From Actinomycetes bacterium (lineage in GTDB: Bacteria > Actinomycetota > Actinomycetes > JAHEKZ01), in assembly GCA_024644345.1 (NCBI GenBank), contig JAHELE010000017.1, forward strand, positions 1-32,995: a stretch of 32,995 bases of DNA. Direction: 5' to 3'. Of the stretch, positions 21,905 to 28,796 are shown one piece after another. Both the position numbers and the translations under genes were made by a program. The notes beneath the pieces are model-generated. The model ran no database searches. It was not told the DNA's origin and saw only the letters and a program-made list of their open reading frames with translations. How positions within the stretch are numbered: position 1 is the stretch's first letter; every line of letters starts with the position of its first letter.

Positions 21905-23410
21905 ATGGACCAGCGACTACGTGCCGTGATCGACCTGTCGATCGCCGAAGCACGCGAAGGCACCGGACGCCACGAGTACGACGGGCAGATCCAGGATCTC
22001 TCCCCCGCCGGGGTCGCCGCGGGCCTTTCCCGGGTCGGTGGTGCCCCGCTCGACGATGCTCATGACGATGCGCATCTTTCGGCCTTCGAGGCGGCGGTGC
22101 GCGGACGTCTGGGCGATCTCCAGTGGCATCGTCGTAACCCGTTGATCCACATGGAAAATCTTGACCTCGCCTGCTACGACCGCGAGTACGCCCCCCGTGA
22201 CCAGCGGTCCATCGCACGATCGGAGCACCTGGCGAAATGGCCCGAGGCCGTCGACATGGCGTGCGAGTCGCTCGACATGGTTCCGGCGCCGGTCGCCCGA
22301 GCACTGCTTCCGGCAGTCCGAGGTCTTGCGGGTGGCGTTCCACGCGGCGACGCCGGGGCGCCCGCGGCGCTCGCCGCACATGATCGACTAGTTGCCCATG
22401 TCGCGGCGCTCGCCGAGAACGGGGCTCCCGAAGCGGCCCTGGGGGCCGCAGCCCTCGAGCAGCTTCTGCAGAGCGATGAGGCGATCGACACCGTCAACCT
22501 GAGCGACCTCACCGAGCGCGCAGAGCGCGAGCGCGACCGGCTGTGGAACCTGATGGACGAGGGGTGCCAACAATGGGCCCCGGGAACACCCACTCGCGAG
22601 ACCATCTCGACACTCCTGGGCGATCATCCGGGCGCCGATGACGTGGTCCCCGCTGCGGCCTCCGTCACTGAGGAGACGATCGCCTTCTGTCGCGACAAGG
22701 GGTGGCTGAGTCACCTCGACGGCGAGTGCCGGGTCGGGATCGCACCTCCCTCCAGACGCTGGGCGACGGCCATGCTCACCTGGGCGGGCCCCTACGAGGA
22801 CGACGGCCCCTCGCACTACGACATCACCCCGCCCGAACCGTCCTGGCCGGAGTCCGAACAAGCCGAGTGGCTCACGATGTTCAGCGAGACCGCGCTGGTG
22901 TCCGTCACCACCCACGAGGTGGCGCCGGGCCACTTCGCGCACGGGCGTGCCCTACGACACGCCCCCTCGGACGTCAGACGGTCTCTGGTCGCCGCTGGCT
23001 TCGCGGAGGGCTGGGCGCACTACGGCGAGGAGCTCATGCTGGAGGAGGGCTTCCGCGCATCCGACGTGCGCTTCCAGATCGGCGTCGCTCTGGAAGCCCT
23101 GGTTCGGGTGACCCGACTCGCCTGCGCCATCGGACTGCACACCGGGGCCATGGACGTCGACGACGCCACGGCACGCTTCGCCAGCGACGCGTTGATGCCC
23201 GCGGCGACAGCTCGGTCGGAGGCCCGTCGCGGCACCTTCGACCCGTCCTACGGCGTCTACACCTGGGGCAAGTGGGTGATCCGCGACACTCGCGAAGAGG
23301 CGCGTCGCCAATGGGGGTCGGACTTCTCGCTGCGACGCTTCCACGACGCGCTGCTGGAGCTCGGCTCTCCACCCCTGGGTCTGGTGCCGGCCGTACTCGC
23401 CAACGGCTGA
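21905..23410 (+). CDS. DUF885 family zinc metallopeptidase-like protein
   Basis: A 501-residue cytoplasmic protein (no signal peptide) of the DUF885 family. The zinc signature HEVAPGH is at 337-343 and the second family motif EGWAHYGEEL at 368-377 supplies the likely third ligand (Glu). The N-terminal half is mainly helical and Ala/Glu rich. Members are thought to be carboxypeptidase-like metallopeptidases, but the substrate is unknown. ATG 21905 was preferred because the open frame upstream lacks similarity and a -10-like hexamer positions transcription at this codon. It ends 2 bp from the end of the convergent matrixin gene. Confidence 0.88.
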   Translation: MDQRLRAVIDLSIAEAREGTGRHEYDGQIQDLSPAGVAAGLSRVGGAPLDDAHDDAHLSAFEAAVRGRLGDLQWHRRNPLIHMENLDLACYDREYAPRDQRSIARSEHLAKWPEAVDMACESLDMVPAPVARALLPAVRGLAGGVPRGDAGAPAALAAHDRLVAHVAALAENGAPEAALGAAALEQLLQSDEAIDTVNLSDLTERAERERDRLWNLMDEGCQQWAPGTPTRETISTLLGDHPGADDVVPAAASVTEETIAFCRDKGWLSHLDGECRVGIAPPSRRWATAMLTWAGPYEDDGPSHYDITPPEPSWPESEQAEWLTMFSETALVSVTTHEVAPGHFAHGRALRHAPSDVRRSLVAAGFAEGWAHYGEELMLEEGFRASDVRFQIGVALEALVRVTRLACAIGLHTGAMDVDDATARFASDALMPAATARSEARRGTFDPSYGVYTWGKWVIRDTREEARRQWGSDFSLRRFHDALLELGSPPLGLVPAVLANG

Positions 23411-23412
23411 CC

Positions 23413-24207
23413 TCAGATCTGCGGCCAGGCGTCCGATGCACCAGGGATGCAACCGAGCGGACGCCCCACCCGCTTGAGCCCCGTCTGGTCGCCGGACTTG
23501 TAGCGGCTGTGCTCGCGCGACAGCATCGTCGGATACATGATCTCCTTGGTCGTCCCGACGTGACCGAGACCCACTGCGTGCCCGATCTCATGCAGCAGAA
23601 GTGCGCCGCGCGTCGTCCCCTTGCCGAAGCCAGGCTGGTACAGGTTGTTGTGACCGGCGTTCAGCACGACGAATCCGCGACCGATCGCCGCCTGCCACTT
23701 GCCACCGGCATCCGTCCACGCCCGCATCATCCAACCACCGACACCGGATGCATAGCCGGAGCCGCTGTTCGTGAGCAGATTCGAGCGGAACTTCGGCCGC
23801 GACTGGTTCACCCATGACACGACGATCTCGGCCGCCTTCTGTCGCGACGACCACGATTCCTTGCTTGAGTTCCTTGGGATCTCGGTGGTGCGGCCGGAGT
23901 AGGAGAAAGGAATGCCGGTGCGGTTGGAGACTCGGCGGAACGCCGCCTTCACGTCGGCGACAGCGGCCGCGCGGGCTGCGGAGGTGTTGCCTGACTGTCG
24001 CGAGTTGACGGCGTAGGTAACGGCAGGCTGGCAGGGATTCCAGCGGATGCGGTGATCTTTGCCGTTGGGGTCGGTCCAGTTCCCGACGTCGTACCCGTCC
24101 CCGGCCGCGTCAGCCGCATTGTTCGGCGTCAGCGGCGCAGACAGTCCCAACGTTGCCGCGACGGCGATCACCATCAGGGCCACCGGTCGCACTGCTCGCG
24201 AAACCAT
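23413..24207 (-). CDS. Secreted matrixin-type metzincin protease
   Basis: A 264-residue protein with a Sec signal peptide (positively charged start, hydrophobic core about 8-25, then an Ala-rich cleavage region near 35). The catalytic motif HEIGHAVGLGH is at 206-216 (ligands His206, His210, His216; base Glu207), and the Met-turn is IMYPTM at 223-228, which defines a metzincin of the matrixin group. The domain starts with IRWNPCQPAVTYAVN, the usual strand of bacterial matrixins. ATG 24207 has GAGGAGG six bases upstream; an open frame nine codons longer is less likely. It is probably an extracellular protease or peptidoglycan-associated enzyme. No inhibitor gene is nearby. Confidence 0.9.
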   Translation of the reverse strand: MVSRAVRPVALMVIAVAATLGLSAPLTPNNAADAAGDGYDVGNWTDPNGKDHRIRWNPCQPAVTYAVNSRQSGNTSAARAAAVADVKAAFRRVSNRTGIPFSYSGRTTEIPRNSSKESWSSRQKAAEIVVSWVNQSRPKFRSNLLTNSGSGYASGVGGWMMRAWTDAGGKWQAAIGRGFVVLNAGHNNLYQPGFGKGTTRGALLLHEIGHAVGLGHVGTTKEIMYPTMLSREHSRYKSGDQTGLKRVGRPLGCIPGASDAWPQI

Positions 24208-24313
24208 GAACGTCCTCCTCGACGAGACCTCCATTCGGTCTTCGGCGAGAGGGGCGGTCGCTGACTACTCCGGCTGGGGGAAGGGGTCGTCCAAACGGGT
24301 GAATCGAGCGGGC

Positions 24314-25258
24314 TCAGAACAGGGCGTTGGCGAGGCGCCGGCGCGCCTCGAGGACGCGTGCGTCGTCGTTGCCGACGAGGTCGAGCAGCTCGAGAAGGTG
24401 CGCCTTGGCCGCCTCGCGGTCGGCGTCGCTGGTGCGTTGGACCAGGGCGATCAGCCCGTCGAAGCACGCATCGACGTCCCCGGCGAGCAGCTCGAGATCG
24501 GCAACGACGGTGTGGGCCGCGACATCGTCGGTGGCCGAGGCCGTCGCTCTGGCGGCCTCGAGGTCGATGCCCTCGGTGCGTCGGAGCAGGGTGAGGCTGG
24601 CCAGTCCCTGTCGAGCCTCGGCGTGGTCGGGCTGGCGTTCGAGAATCTCGCGGTACGCAGTCTCGGCTGCATCGAGGTCGTCGCGAGCCAATGCGTCATC
24701 GGCCGCAAGCAGCGCAGGATCGTCCTCAACGTCTGGCGCGTCCGGCTCACCTGCTGGGGCGGCGCCGGACAGGGCTACCACCTGATCGAGGAAGTCGCGT
24801 ACCTGGGCCTCGGGTAGCGCGCCAGTGAAGCCGGGGATGACCTGTCCCTGCCACACCACCAAGGTGGTCGGGATGCTCTGCACCTGCGCGGCGGCCGAGA
24901 GCTGAGGGTTGGCATCCACGTCAACCTTGGCCAGTACCCAGGCGCCCGCGTCTTGTTCGGCGCAGCGCTCGAGGATCGGTGAGAGCTGTTTGCAGGGGCC
25001 GCACCACTCGGCCCAGAAGTCGATGACGACCGGGACGGTCATCGAGCGTTCAAGAACCTCGGTCTGGAACGTCGCCTCGGTGACGTCGAGGACAGTAACT
25101 GGCGTTCCAGCGGCGTCCGAGGGGTCGCCCGCCGCCCGCTGGGCCCTGGTCGCCTCGGCCTTCTCGCGTGCCTGACGCTGCTGGGCCAAAGCGGCGAGAT
25201 CGATCGCGCCGTAGGGGTTGAAGCCAGTGGTTCCGGGAGGGCCAGGTGTCGCAGTCAT
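24314..25258 (-). CDS. YbbN/CnoX-like thioredoxin-TPR co-chaperone
   Basis: A 314-residue protein with a thioredoxin domain (about 55-160; active site WCGPCK with Cys86 and Cys89) followed by a TPR-like helical domain (about 190-314) with DDLDAAETAYREILERQPDHAEARQGLA. This architecture matches YbbN/CnoX, a holdase that protects oxidised proteins and hands them to chaperonins. Unlike E. coli YbbN, both active-site cysteines are present, so redox activity is possible. ATG 25258 is used; a GTG six codons upstream is also in frame. It starts 21 bp after the mutase gene, so the two are probably co-transcribed. Confidence 0.9.
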   Translation of the reverse strand: MTATPGPPGTTGFNPYGAIDLAALAQQRQAREKAEATRAQRAAGDPSDAAGTPVTVLDVTEATFQTEVLERSMTVPVVIDFWAEWCGPCKQLSPILERCAEQDAGAWVLAKVDVDANPQLSAAAQVQSIPTTLVVWQGQVIPGFTGALPEAQVRDFLDQVVALSGAAPAGEPDAPDVEDDPALLAADDALARDDLDAAETAYREILERQPDHAEARQGLASLTLLRRTEGIDLEAARATASATDDVAAHTVVADLELLAGDVDACFDGLIALVQRTSDADREAAKAHLLELLDLVGNDDARVLEARRRLANALF

Positions 25259-25279
25259 GGACCTATTCTGACGCACCGC

Positions 25280-26977
25280 TCAAAAGTCTGCGGGCTCGGT
25301 GTACCGGCCGAAGACCTCCGCCAGGGTGGCGCACAGCTCACCCACGGTGGCCTCCGCGCGAACGGCCGCGAGCATCGGGGGCAGCAGGTTCGCACTACCC
25401 CGGGCAGTGGTGGCCAGGTCAGCAAGCCGATCGCGCACGAGACCGGCATCCCTCTCAGCACGGCGGGCACCGAGCGTGGCGACCTGGTCGGCCTCGACCT
25501 CCTCGGTGATGCGGAGGACCTCCAGTGGCTGGGCCACCGAATTGGTGTAGGCGTTCACGCCCACCACGCGGCGTCCGCCCGTCTCGAGGCTGTGCTGGTA
25601 CTCGTCTGCGGCGTCCGCGATGCGGCTGGTGAACCAGCCGGACTCGATTCCGGCGACGATTCCCGACGTCATCGTGCCGTCGCCCGACTGCGCCTCGATC
25701 TCAGCCAGCAGAGACTCGACCTCGGTCTCCATCCGGTCGGTCGATGCCTCAACGAACCACGAGCCGCCGAGCGGGTCGATGACCGAAGCGACTCCCGTCT
25801 CCTCGAGCAGGACGTGCTGCGTCCGCAGTGCTACCTCCGCCGCCTCCTCGGTCGGCAGGGCCAGAACCTCGTCGAGCGCATTCGTGTGGAGTGAGTTGGT
25901 GCCGCCGAGGATCGCTGCGAGGGCCTCGATGGTGGTACGCACGACGTTGTTCTCGGGCTGCTGGGCTGTGAGCGAGACCCCCGCGGTCTGGGTGTGGAAG
26001 CGCAACCACTGCGCCCGGTCCGTCGTCGCTCCGTAGCGGTCCCGCATCCATCGGGCCCAGATACGGCGGGCCGCGCGGAACTTGGCGATCTCTTCGAAGA
26101 AGTCGATGTGGGCGTCGAGGAAGAAGCTCAGGCGCGGGGCGAAGTCGTCCACCGCCAGACCTCGAGAGAGGCCGAGCTCGACGTACCCGAATCCGTCAGC
26201 GAGCGTGAAGGCCAGCTCTTGCGCGGCCGTCGCCCCCGCCTCGCGGATGTGGTACCCACTGATGCTGATCGGGTGGTAGCGGGGCATCTGCTGCTGCGTC
26301 CACTCCATCAGGTCCCCGATCAGTCGCAGGTGCGGCTCGGGCGGGAAGATCCACTCCTTCTGGGCGATGTACTCCTTGAAGATGTCGGTCTGCAGGGTTC
26401 CGCCCAGTGCCGCGGGTGCAATCCCCGATCGTTCGGCGGCAACCACGTAGGTGCAGAACAACGGAACCGCCGGGCCACTGATGGTCATCGACGTCGTGAT
26501 GGTGTCGAGGGGGATATCGGCGAGGAGTCGCTCCATGTCGTTCGCCGAGTCGATCGCGACTCCACAGTGGCCCACTTCGCCACGGGCCATCGGGTGGTCT
26601 GAGTCCAGTCCCATCAGGGTCGGCATGTCGAACGCGATGCTGATCCCGTCGCTTCCTCCCGCGAGCAGACGATGGAAGCGTGCGTTGGTGTCGGCTGCGG
26701 AGCCGAAGCCCGCGAACTGCCGCACCGTCCACGGCTTCCCGAGGTACCCCGTCGTGTAGATGCCCCGCGTGAAGGGATATTCGCCCGGCCAGCCGATGCG
26801 TTCGAAGCCGGGCCACGTGTCAGCGCCGACGCTGTCGGGGGCGTACACGGGATCGAGCCTCGCACCCGAGAGAGTCGTCCGGGGTTCGTCGTCGTGCTCG
26901 CGATCGGTTGTCTGCGTCCAACGCTGCCTGAACCTGCGGCGACCCTCGGCCACGTCGTCAGCGTCGTCAGCGCTCAA
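25280..26977 (-). CDS. icmA: Isobutyryl-CoA mutase-type large subunit (no B12 domain)
   Basis: A 565-residue acyl-CoA mutase catalytic subunit that ends after the TIM barrel and linker (FGRYTEPADF), with no cobalamin domain, so it needs a separate small subunit not present here. The substrate-pocket residues are Phe88 (TVRQFAGF) and Gln206 (YIAQKEW). Methylmalonyl-CoA mutase has Tyr and Arg at these places (Tyr89/Arg207 in the Propionibacterium enzyme); isobutyryl-CoA mutase has Phe80/Gln198. The radical-handling His243 (SGYHIREAGAT) is kept. The expected reaction is isobutyryl-CoA to n-butyryl-CoA. The start is TTG 26977 with GGGAGGA five bases upstream, and it matches the start of IcmA proteins. 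It diverges from the Rrf2 gene and is followed closely by the YbbN-like gene. Confidence 0.87.
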   Translation of the reverse strand: MSADDADDVAEGRRRFRQRWTQTTDREHDDEPRTTLSGARLDPVYAPDSVGADTWPGFERIGWPGEYPFTRGIYTTGYLGKPWTVRQFAGFGSAADTNARFHRLLAGGSDGISIAFDMPTLMGLDSDHPMARGEVGHCGVAIDSANDMERLLADIPLDTITTSMTISGPAVPLFCTYVVAAERSGIAPAALGGTLQTDIFKEYIAQKEWIFPPEPHLRLIGDLMEWTQQQMPRYHPISISGYHIREAGATAAQELAFTLADGFGYVELGLSRGLAVDDFAPRLSFFLDAHIDFFEEIAKFRAARRIWARWMRDRYGATTDRAQWLRFHTQTAGVSLTAQQPENNVVRTTIEALAAILGGTNSLHTNALDEVLALPTEEAAEVALRTQHVLLEETGVASVIDPLGGSWFVEASTDRMETEVESLLAEIEAQSGDGTMTSGIVAGIESGWFTSRIADAADEYQHSLETGGRRVVGVNAYTNSVAQPLEVLRITEEVEADQVATLGARRAERDAGLVRDRLADLATTARGSANLLPPMLAAVRAEATVGELCATLAEVFGRYTEPADF

Positions 26978-27046
26978 GGCGTTCCTCCCTCGCGAGGCGG
27001 GCAGTGCCCGGATGCAGGCAGGCTATCTGCTGCGGCCACACCCGGC

Positions 27047-27074
27047 GTGGTCCATCGCGGTGGTTAGGGACCAC
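27047..27074. promoter_or_regulatory. Candidate Rrf2 operator between mutase and regulator genes
   Basis: GTGGTCC (27047-27053) and GGACCAC (27068-27074) form a perfect 7-bp dyad with a 14-base spacer. An overlapping dyad, GTGGT-TAGGG-ACCAC, occupies 27060-27074. The site ends nine bases before the Rrf2 ATG and lies 70 bases upstream of the mutase start, so it could control both divergent genes. The dyad is seen; the binding is inferred. Confidence 0.5.
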
Positions 27075-27083
27075 AATGGAGCC

Positions 27084-27542
27084 ATGCATGTGTCCGCCAA
27101 GGTCGACTACGCGATGCGGGCGCTGCTGGTGATCGCACAGGAATCCGCCGAGACCGGCACCCTGATCAAGGGCGACCACCTCGCCTCCGAGCAGGCGATT
27201 CCGGCTCGCTTCCTCGAAGGCATCCTGCGTCAGCTGCGGCAGGCCGGCATCATCGCCAGCCAGCGCGGAGCCGAGGGTGGCTACCGCCTCGCCAGGCCGG
27301 CGTCGCAGATCACTGTGGCCGATGTCGTTCGCGCCCTCGACGGCCCGCTCGCCGACGTGCGAGGTGGCCGACCCGAGAACGCCGACTACGACGGTGCAGC
27401 CGAGCACCTTCGTGAGGTGTGGATCGCCACGCGTGCGGCGTTGCGCGGTGTGCTAGACCACGTCACGCTCGAAGACATCGCCAGCGGCAACCTGCCATCA
27501 ACGGTGACCGCCCTCACTCAGGACACCGCCGCCTGGTCCTAA
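27084..27542 (+). CDS. Rrf2 family transcriptional regulator lacking cysteines
   Basis: A 152-residue Rrf2-type winged-helix repressor: HVSAKVDYAMRALLVIAQ, then the recognition helix region AIPARFLEGILRQLRQAGIIASQRGAEGGYRLARP with the wing, and a C-terminal dimer helix. There is no cysteine in the protein, so the Fe-S sensing of IscR, NsrR or RirA is impossible; it may act like the cysteine-free-sensing members that respond to protein partners or metabolites. ATG 27084 matches the family start, although the GGAG is only two bases upstream. It is divergent from the mutase gene with a dyad between them, so it may regulate the mutase, YbbN-like gene and itself. Its stop is seven bases before the left inverted repeat. 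Confidence 0.9.
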   Translation: MHVSAKVDYAMRALLVIAQESAETGTLIKGDHLASEQAIPARFLEGILRQLRQAGIIASQRGAEGGYRLARPASQITVADVVRALDGPLADVRGGRPENADYDGAAEHLREVWIATRAALRGVLDHVTLEDIASGNLPSTVTALTQDTAAWS

Positions 27543-27548
27543 CCCCCG

Positions 27549-27585
27549 TCGGGGCCATGTCACACCGGTTCGGTCATTTCGAACT
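27549..27585 (+). repeat. Left 37-bp inverted repeat of the cassette
   Basis: Starts TCGGGGCCATG and ends CATTTCGAACT. It is an exact reverse complement of 28711-28747; the match stops at both ends. Inside it GTTCG (27568-27572) can pair with CGAAC (27580-27584) around a 7-base loop, so a single strand of each arm can also form a small hairpin. Confidence 0.95.
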
Positions 27586-27621
27586 AGCGCCGCACCATCT
27601 GTCCACAACTGGACGCAGCCG

Positions 27622-27651
27622 TTGGCAGCCTCGGGTTGGTCGCGCCACCCT
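27622..27651 (+). promoter_or_regulatory. Putative promoter of the cassette gene
   Basis: TTGGCA (27622-27627), an 18-base spacer and CACCCT (27646-27651), six bases before ATG 27658. This would give a leaderless transcript. A small dyad GTCCA-CAAC-TGGAC (27601-27614) lies just upstream and may be an operator. All lie inside the inverted repeats, so the gene would carry its promoter with it. Confidence 0.45.
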
Positions 27652-27657
27652 GAGAAA

Positions 27658-28668
27658 ATGGCCCGACCCCGTCTGTTCGAGATCAACGCAGTCCACGACG
27701 CCGCCAACGCCCAAGGCGGCACCATCAGCCACGCCCAGCTGGTTGCTCTTGGAGTCTCGAAAGCAACCATCAGCACCTGGACGCGTACCGGCGGACGGTG
27801 GCAACGTGTGTTGCCCGGCACCTACCTCCTTCACCGCGGAACGCCTACAGTCGACGAACGACTCAGCGCCGGTTTGTTGTATGCCGGCCCAGATGCGGTG
27901 CTGACCGGCGGACTTGGAACGCACTTGCTTGGCCTCCGAAACCTCCCCCTGCCCGTGGACTCCCTGCCCGTGCACATCCTGGTGCCAGCTGCCCGTCAGG
28001 TGCGGTCGTCCGGATTCGCCATCATCGAGCGGACACAGAGGCTTCCACAGCCACAGACTGTCCGGGGCTACCCGGTGGCGCCTTTGCCGCGTGCCGTCTT
28101 CGACGTTGGTCGCCGTCATACGTCCCGCCATGCCATCCGGGCGATAACCCTTGAGGCAGTCCAGCGCAGAATGCTTGAGATCGACGATCTCGCTGAAGAG
28201 ATCCGCCTCGGGCAGAGGCAGTGGACCGCGGTCATGAGAGACGTCCTTGGCGATGCCATCAGCGGCGTCAGGTCGGTTCCTGAGGCAGGGCTGCGCGACA
28301 TCGTGAACGCGAGCGACCTCCCGGAGCCGATGTGGAACTGCCGGCTTGAGACGTCCGACGGTGAGTTCATCGCCGAACCAGATGGCTACTACGCCGACAT
28401 CGGCCTCGCTCTCGAGGTCGACTCTCGCGAGCACCACTACAAGCGAGCTGACAACTTCGCTGCAACGTGGAGTCGCCACGGCGTCTACAACCGTCACCGG
28501 ATTCTGGCCGAACGAATCCTGCCGGAGGTCATCAGGGACAACCCCGGGTCGGTGATTGCCGCTATCCGGGCCACTCGCGTCGCCAATTTCGGACGCACTC
28601 CTCCGGACGTGCGGGTGGTCGCTGGCGAGCTCGGCGCGACTCGGGGCGTACCGCGTCACGGTAAGTGA
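27658..28668 (+). CDS. AbiEi-like winged-helix protein with Vsr/DUF559-like domain
   Basis: A 336-residue protein. The N terminus (about 8-62) resembles the AbiEi antitoxin/regulator winged helix: AQGGTISHAQLVALGVSKATISTW, then GRWQRVLPGTYLL. The C terminus (about 205-305) resembles the restriction-endonuclease fold of DUF559/Vsr proteins, with Glu209 (SVPEAGLRD), Asp242 (EPDGYYAD) and Glu253-Val-Asp255 followed by His259-His260 (LALEVDSREHHY), then a basic stretch (WSRHGVYNRHRIL). No AbiEii toxin gene is adjacent, so it is an orphan rather than a type IV toxin-antitoxin pair. ATG 27658 follows a promoter-like sequence; a TTG at 27622 is less likely. Such proteins are common, function-unknown actinobacterial families; here it is enclosed by inverted repeats. 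Confidence 0.8.
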   Translation: MARPRLFEINAVHDAANAQGGTISHAQLVALGVSKATISTWTRTGGRWQRVLPGTYLLHRGTPTVDERLSAGLLYAGPDAVLTGGLGTHLLGLRNLPLPVDSLPVHILVPAARQVRSSGFAIIERTQRLPQPQTVRGYPVAPLPRAVFDVGRRHTSRHAIRAITLEAVQRRMLEIDDLAEEIRLGQRQWTAVMRDVLGDAISGVRSVPEAGLRDIVNASDLPEPMWNCRLETSDGEFIAEPDGYYADIGLALEVDSREHHYKRADNFAATWSRHGVYNRHRILAERILPEVIRDNPGSVIAAIRATRVANFGRTPPDVRVVAGELGATRGVPRHGK

Positions 28669-28710
28669 GAGCCGAGACGAGGCAAATCGGTCGAGAACGC
28701 TGACGCAGTA

Positions 28711-28747
28711 AGTTCGAAATGACCGAACCGGTGTGACATGGCCCCGA
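28711..28747 (-). repeat. Right 37-bp inverted repeat of the cassette
   Basis: Exact reverse complement of 27549-27585. It begins 42 bp after the stop of the cassette gene and ends 49 bp before the meaB stop. Relative to each flanking gene (Rrf2 on the left, meaB on the right) the two arms read in the same direction downstream of the gene end. Confidence 0.95.
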
Positions 28748-28794
28748 ATCAGGGGTGGGGCCGAATCAGGGGTGGGGCCGAGGCGGGGGTGGCG
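28744..28794. repeat. Three 17-bp tandem repeats beside the right inverted repeat
   Basis: CCGAATCAGGGGTGGGG occurs at 28744-28760 and again, identically, at 28761-28777; a third degenerate copy follows to 28794 at the meaB stop. GGCCCC (28740-28745) can pair with GGGGCC (28757-28762), giving a G/C-rich hairpin between the convergent gene ends, but there is no T-tract. Confidence 0.85.
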
Positions 28795-28796
28795 GT

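Larger units (their letters stand above)
27549..28747. mobile_element. 1.2-kb one-gene cassette bounded by perfect inverted repeats
   Basis: Two perfect 37-bp inverted repeats enclose 1,125 bp containing one gene with its own promoter and nothing else. The unit fills the gap between the convergent ends of the Rrf2 gene and meaB, interrupting neither. No transposase, recombinase or target-site duplication is seen (left flank ...CCCCG, right flank ATCAG...). It may be a non-autonomous transposable cassette, an invertible segment, or an element moved by its own nuclease-like product. Identity of the arms is direct evidence; mobility is inference. Confidence 0.6.

Noticed and set aside
23408-23415. 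Functional pairing of the two metallopeptidase genes
   Set aside because: The genes are convergent with a 2-bp gap, one product is cytoplasmic and the other secreted, and the families are unrelated, so adjacency alone does not support a shared system.
27658-28668. Type IV AbiE toxin-antitoxin system
   Set aside because: Only an AbiEi-like N-terminal winged helix is present. There is no AbiEii nucleotidyltransferase gene on either side, and the C-terminal domain is nuclease-like.
27541-28750. Classical insertion sequence
   Set aside because: No DDE, HUH or serine/tyrosine recombinase motif was seen in the enclosed gene, and the flanks show no target-site duplication. It is reported as a cassette of unknown mechanism instead.
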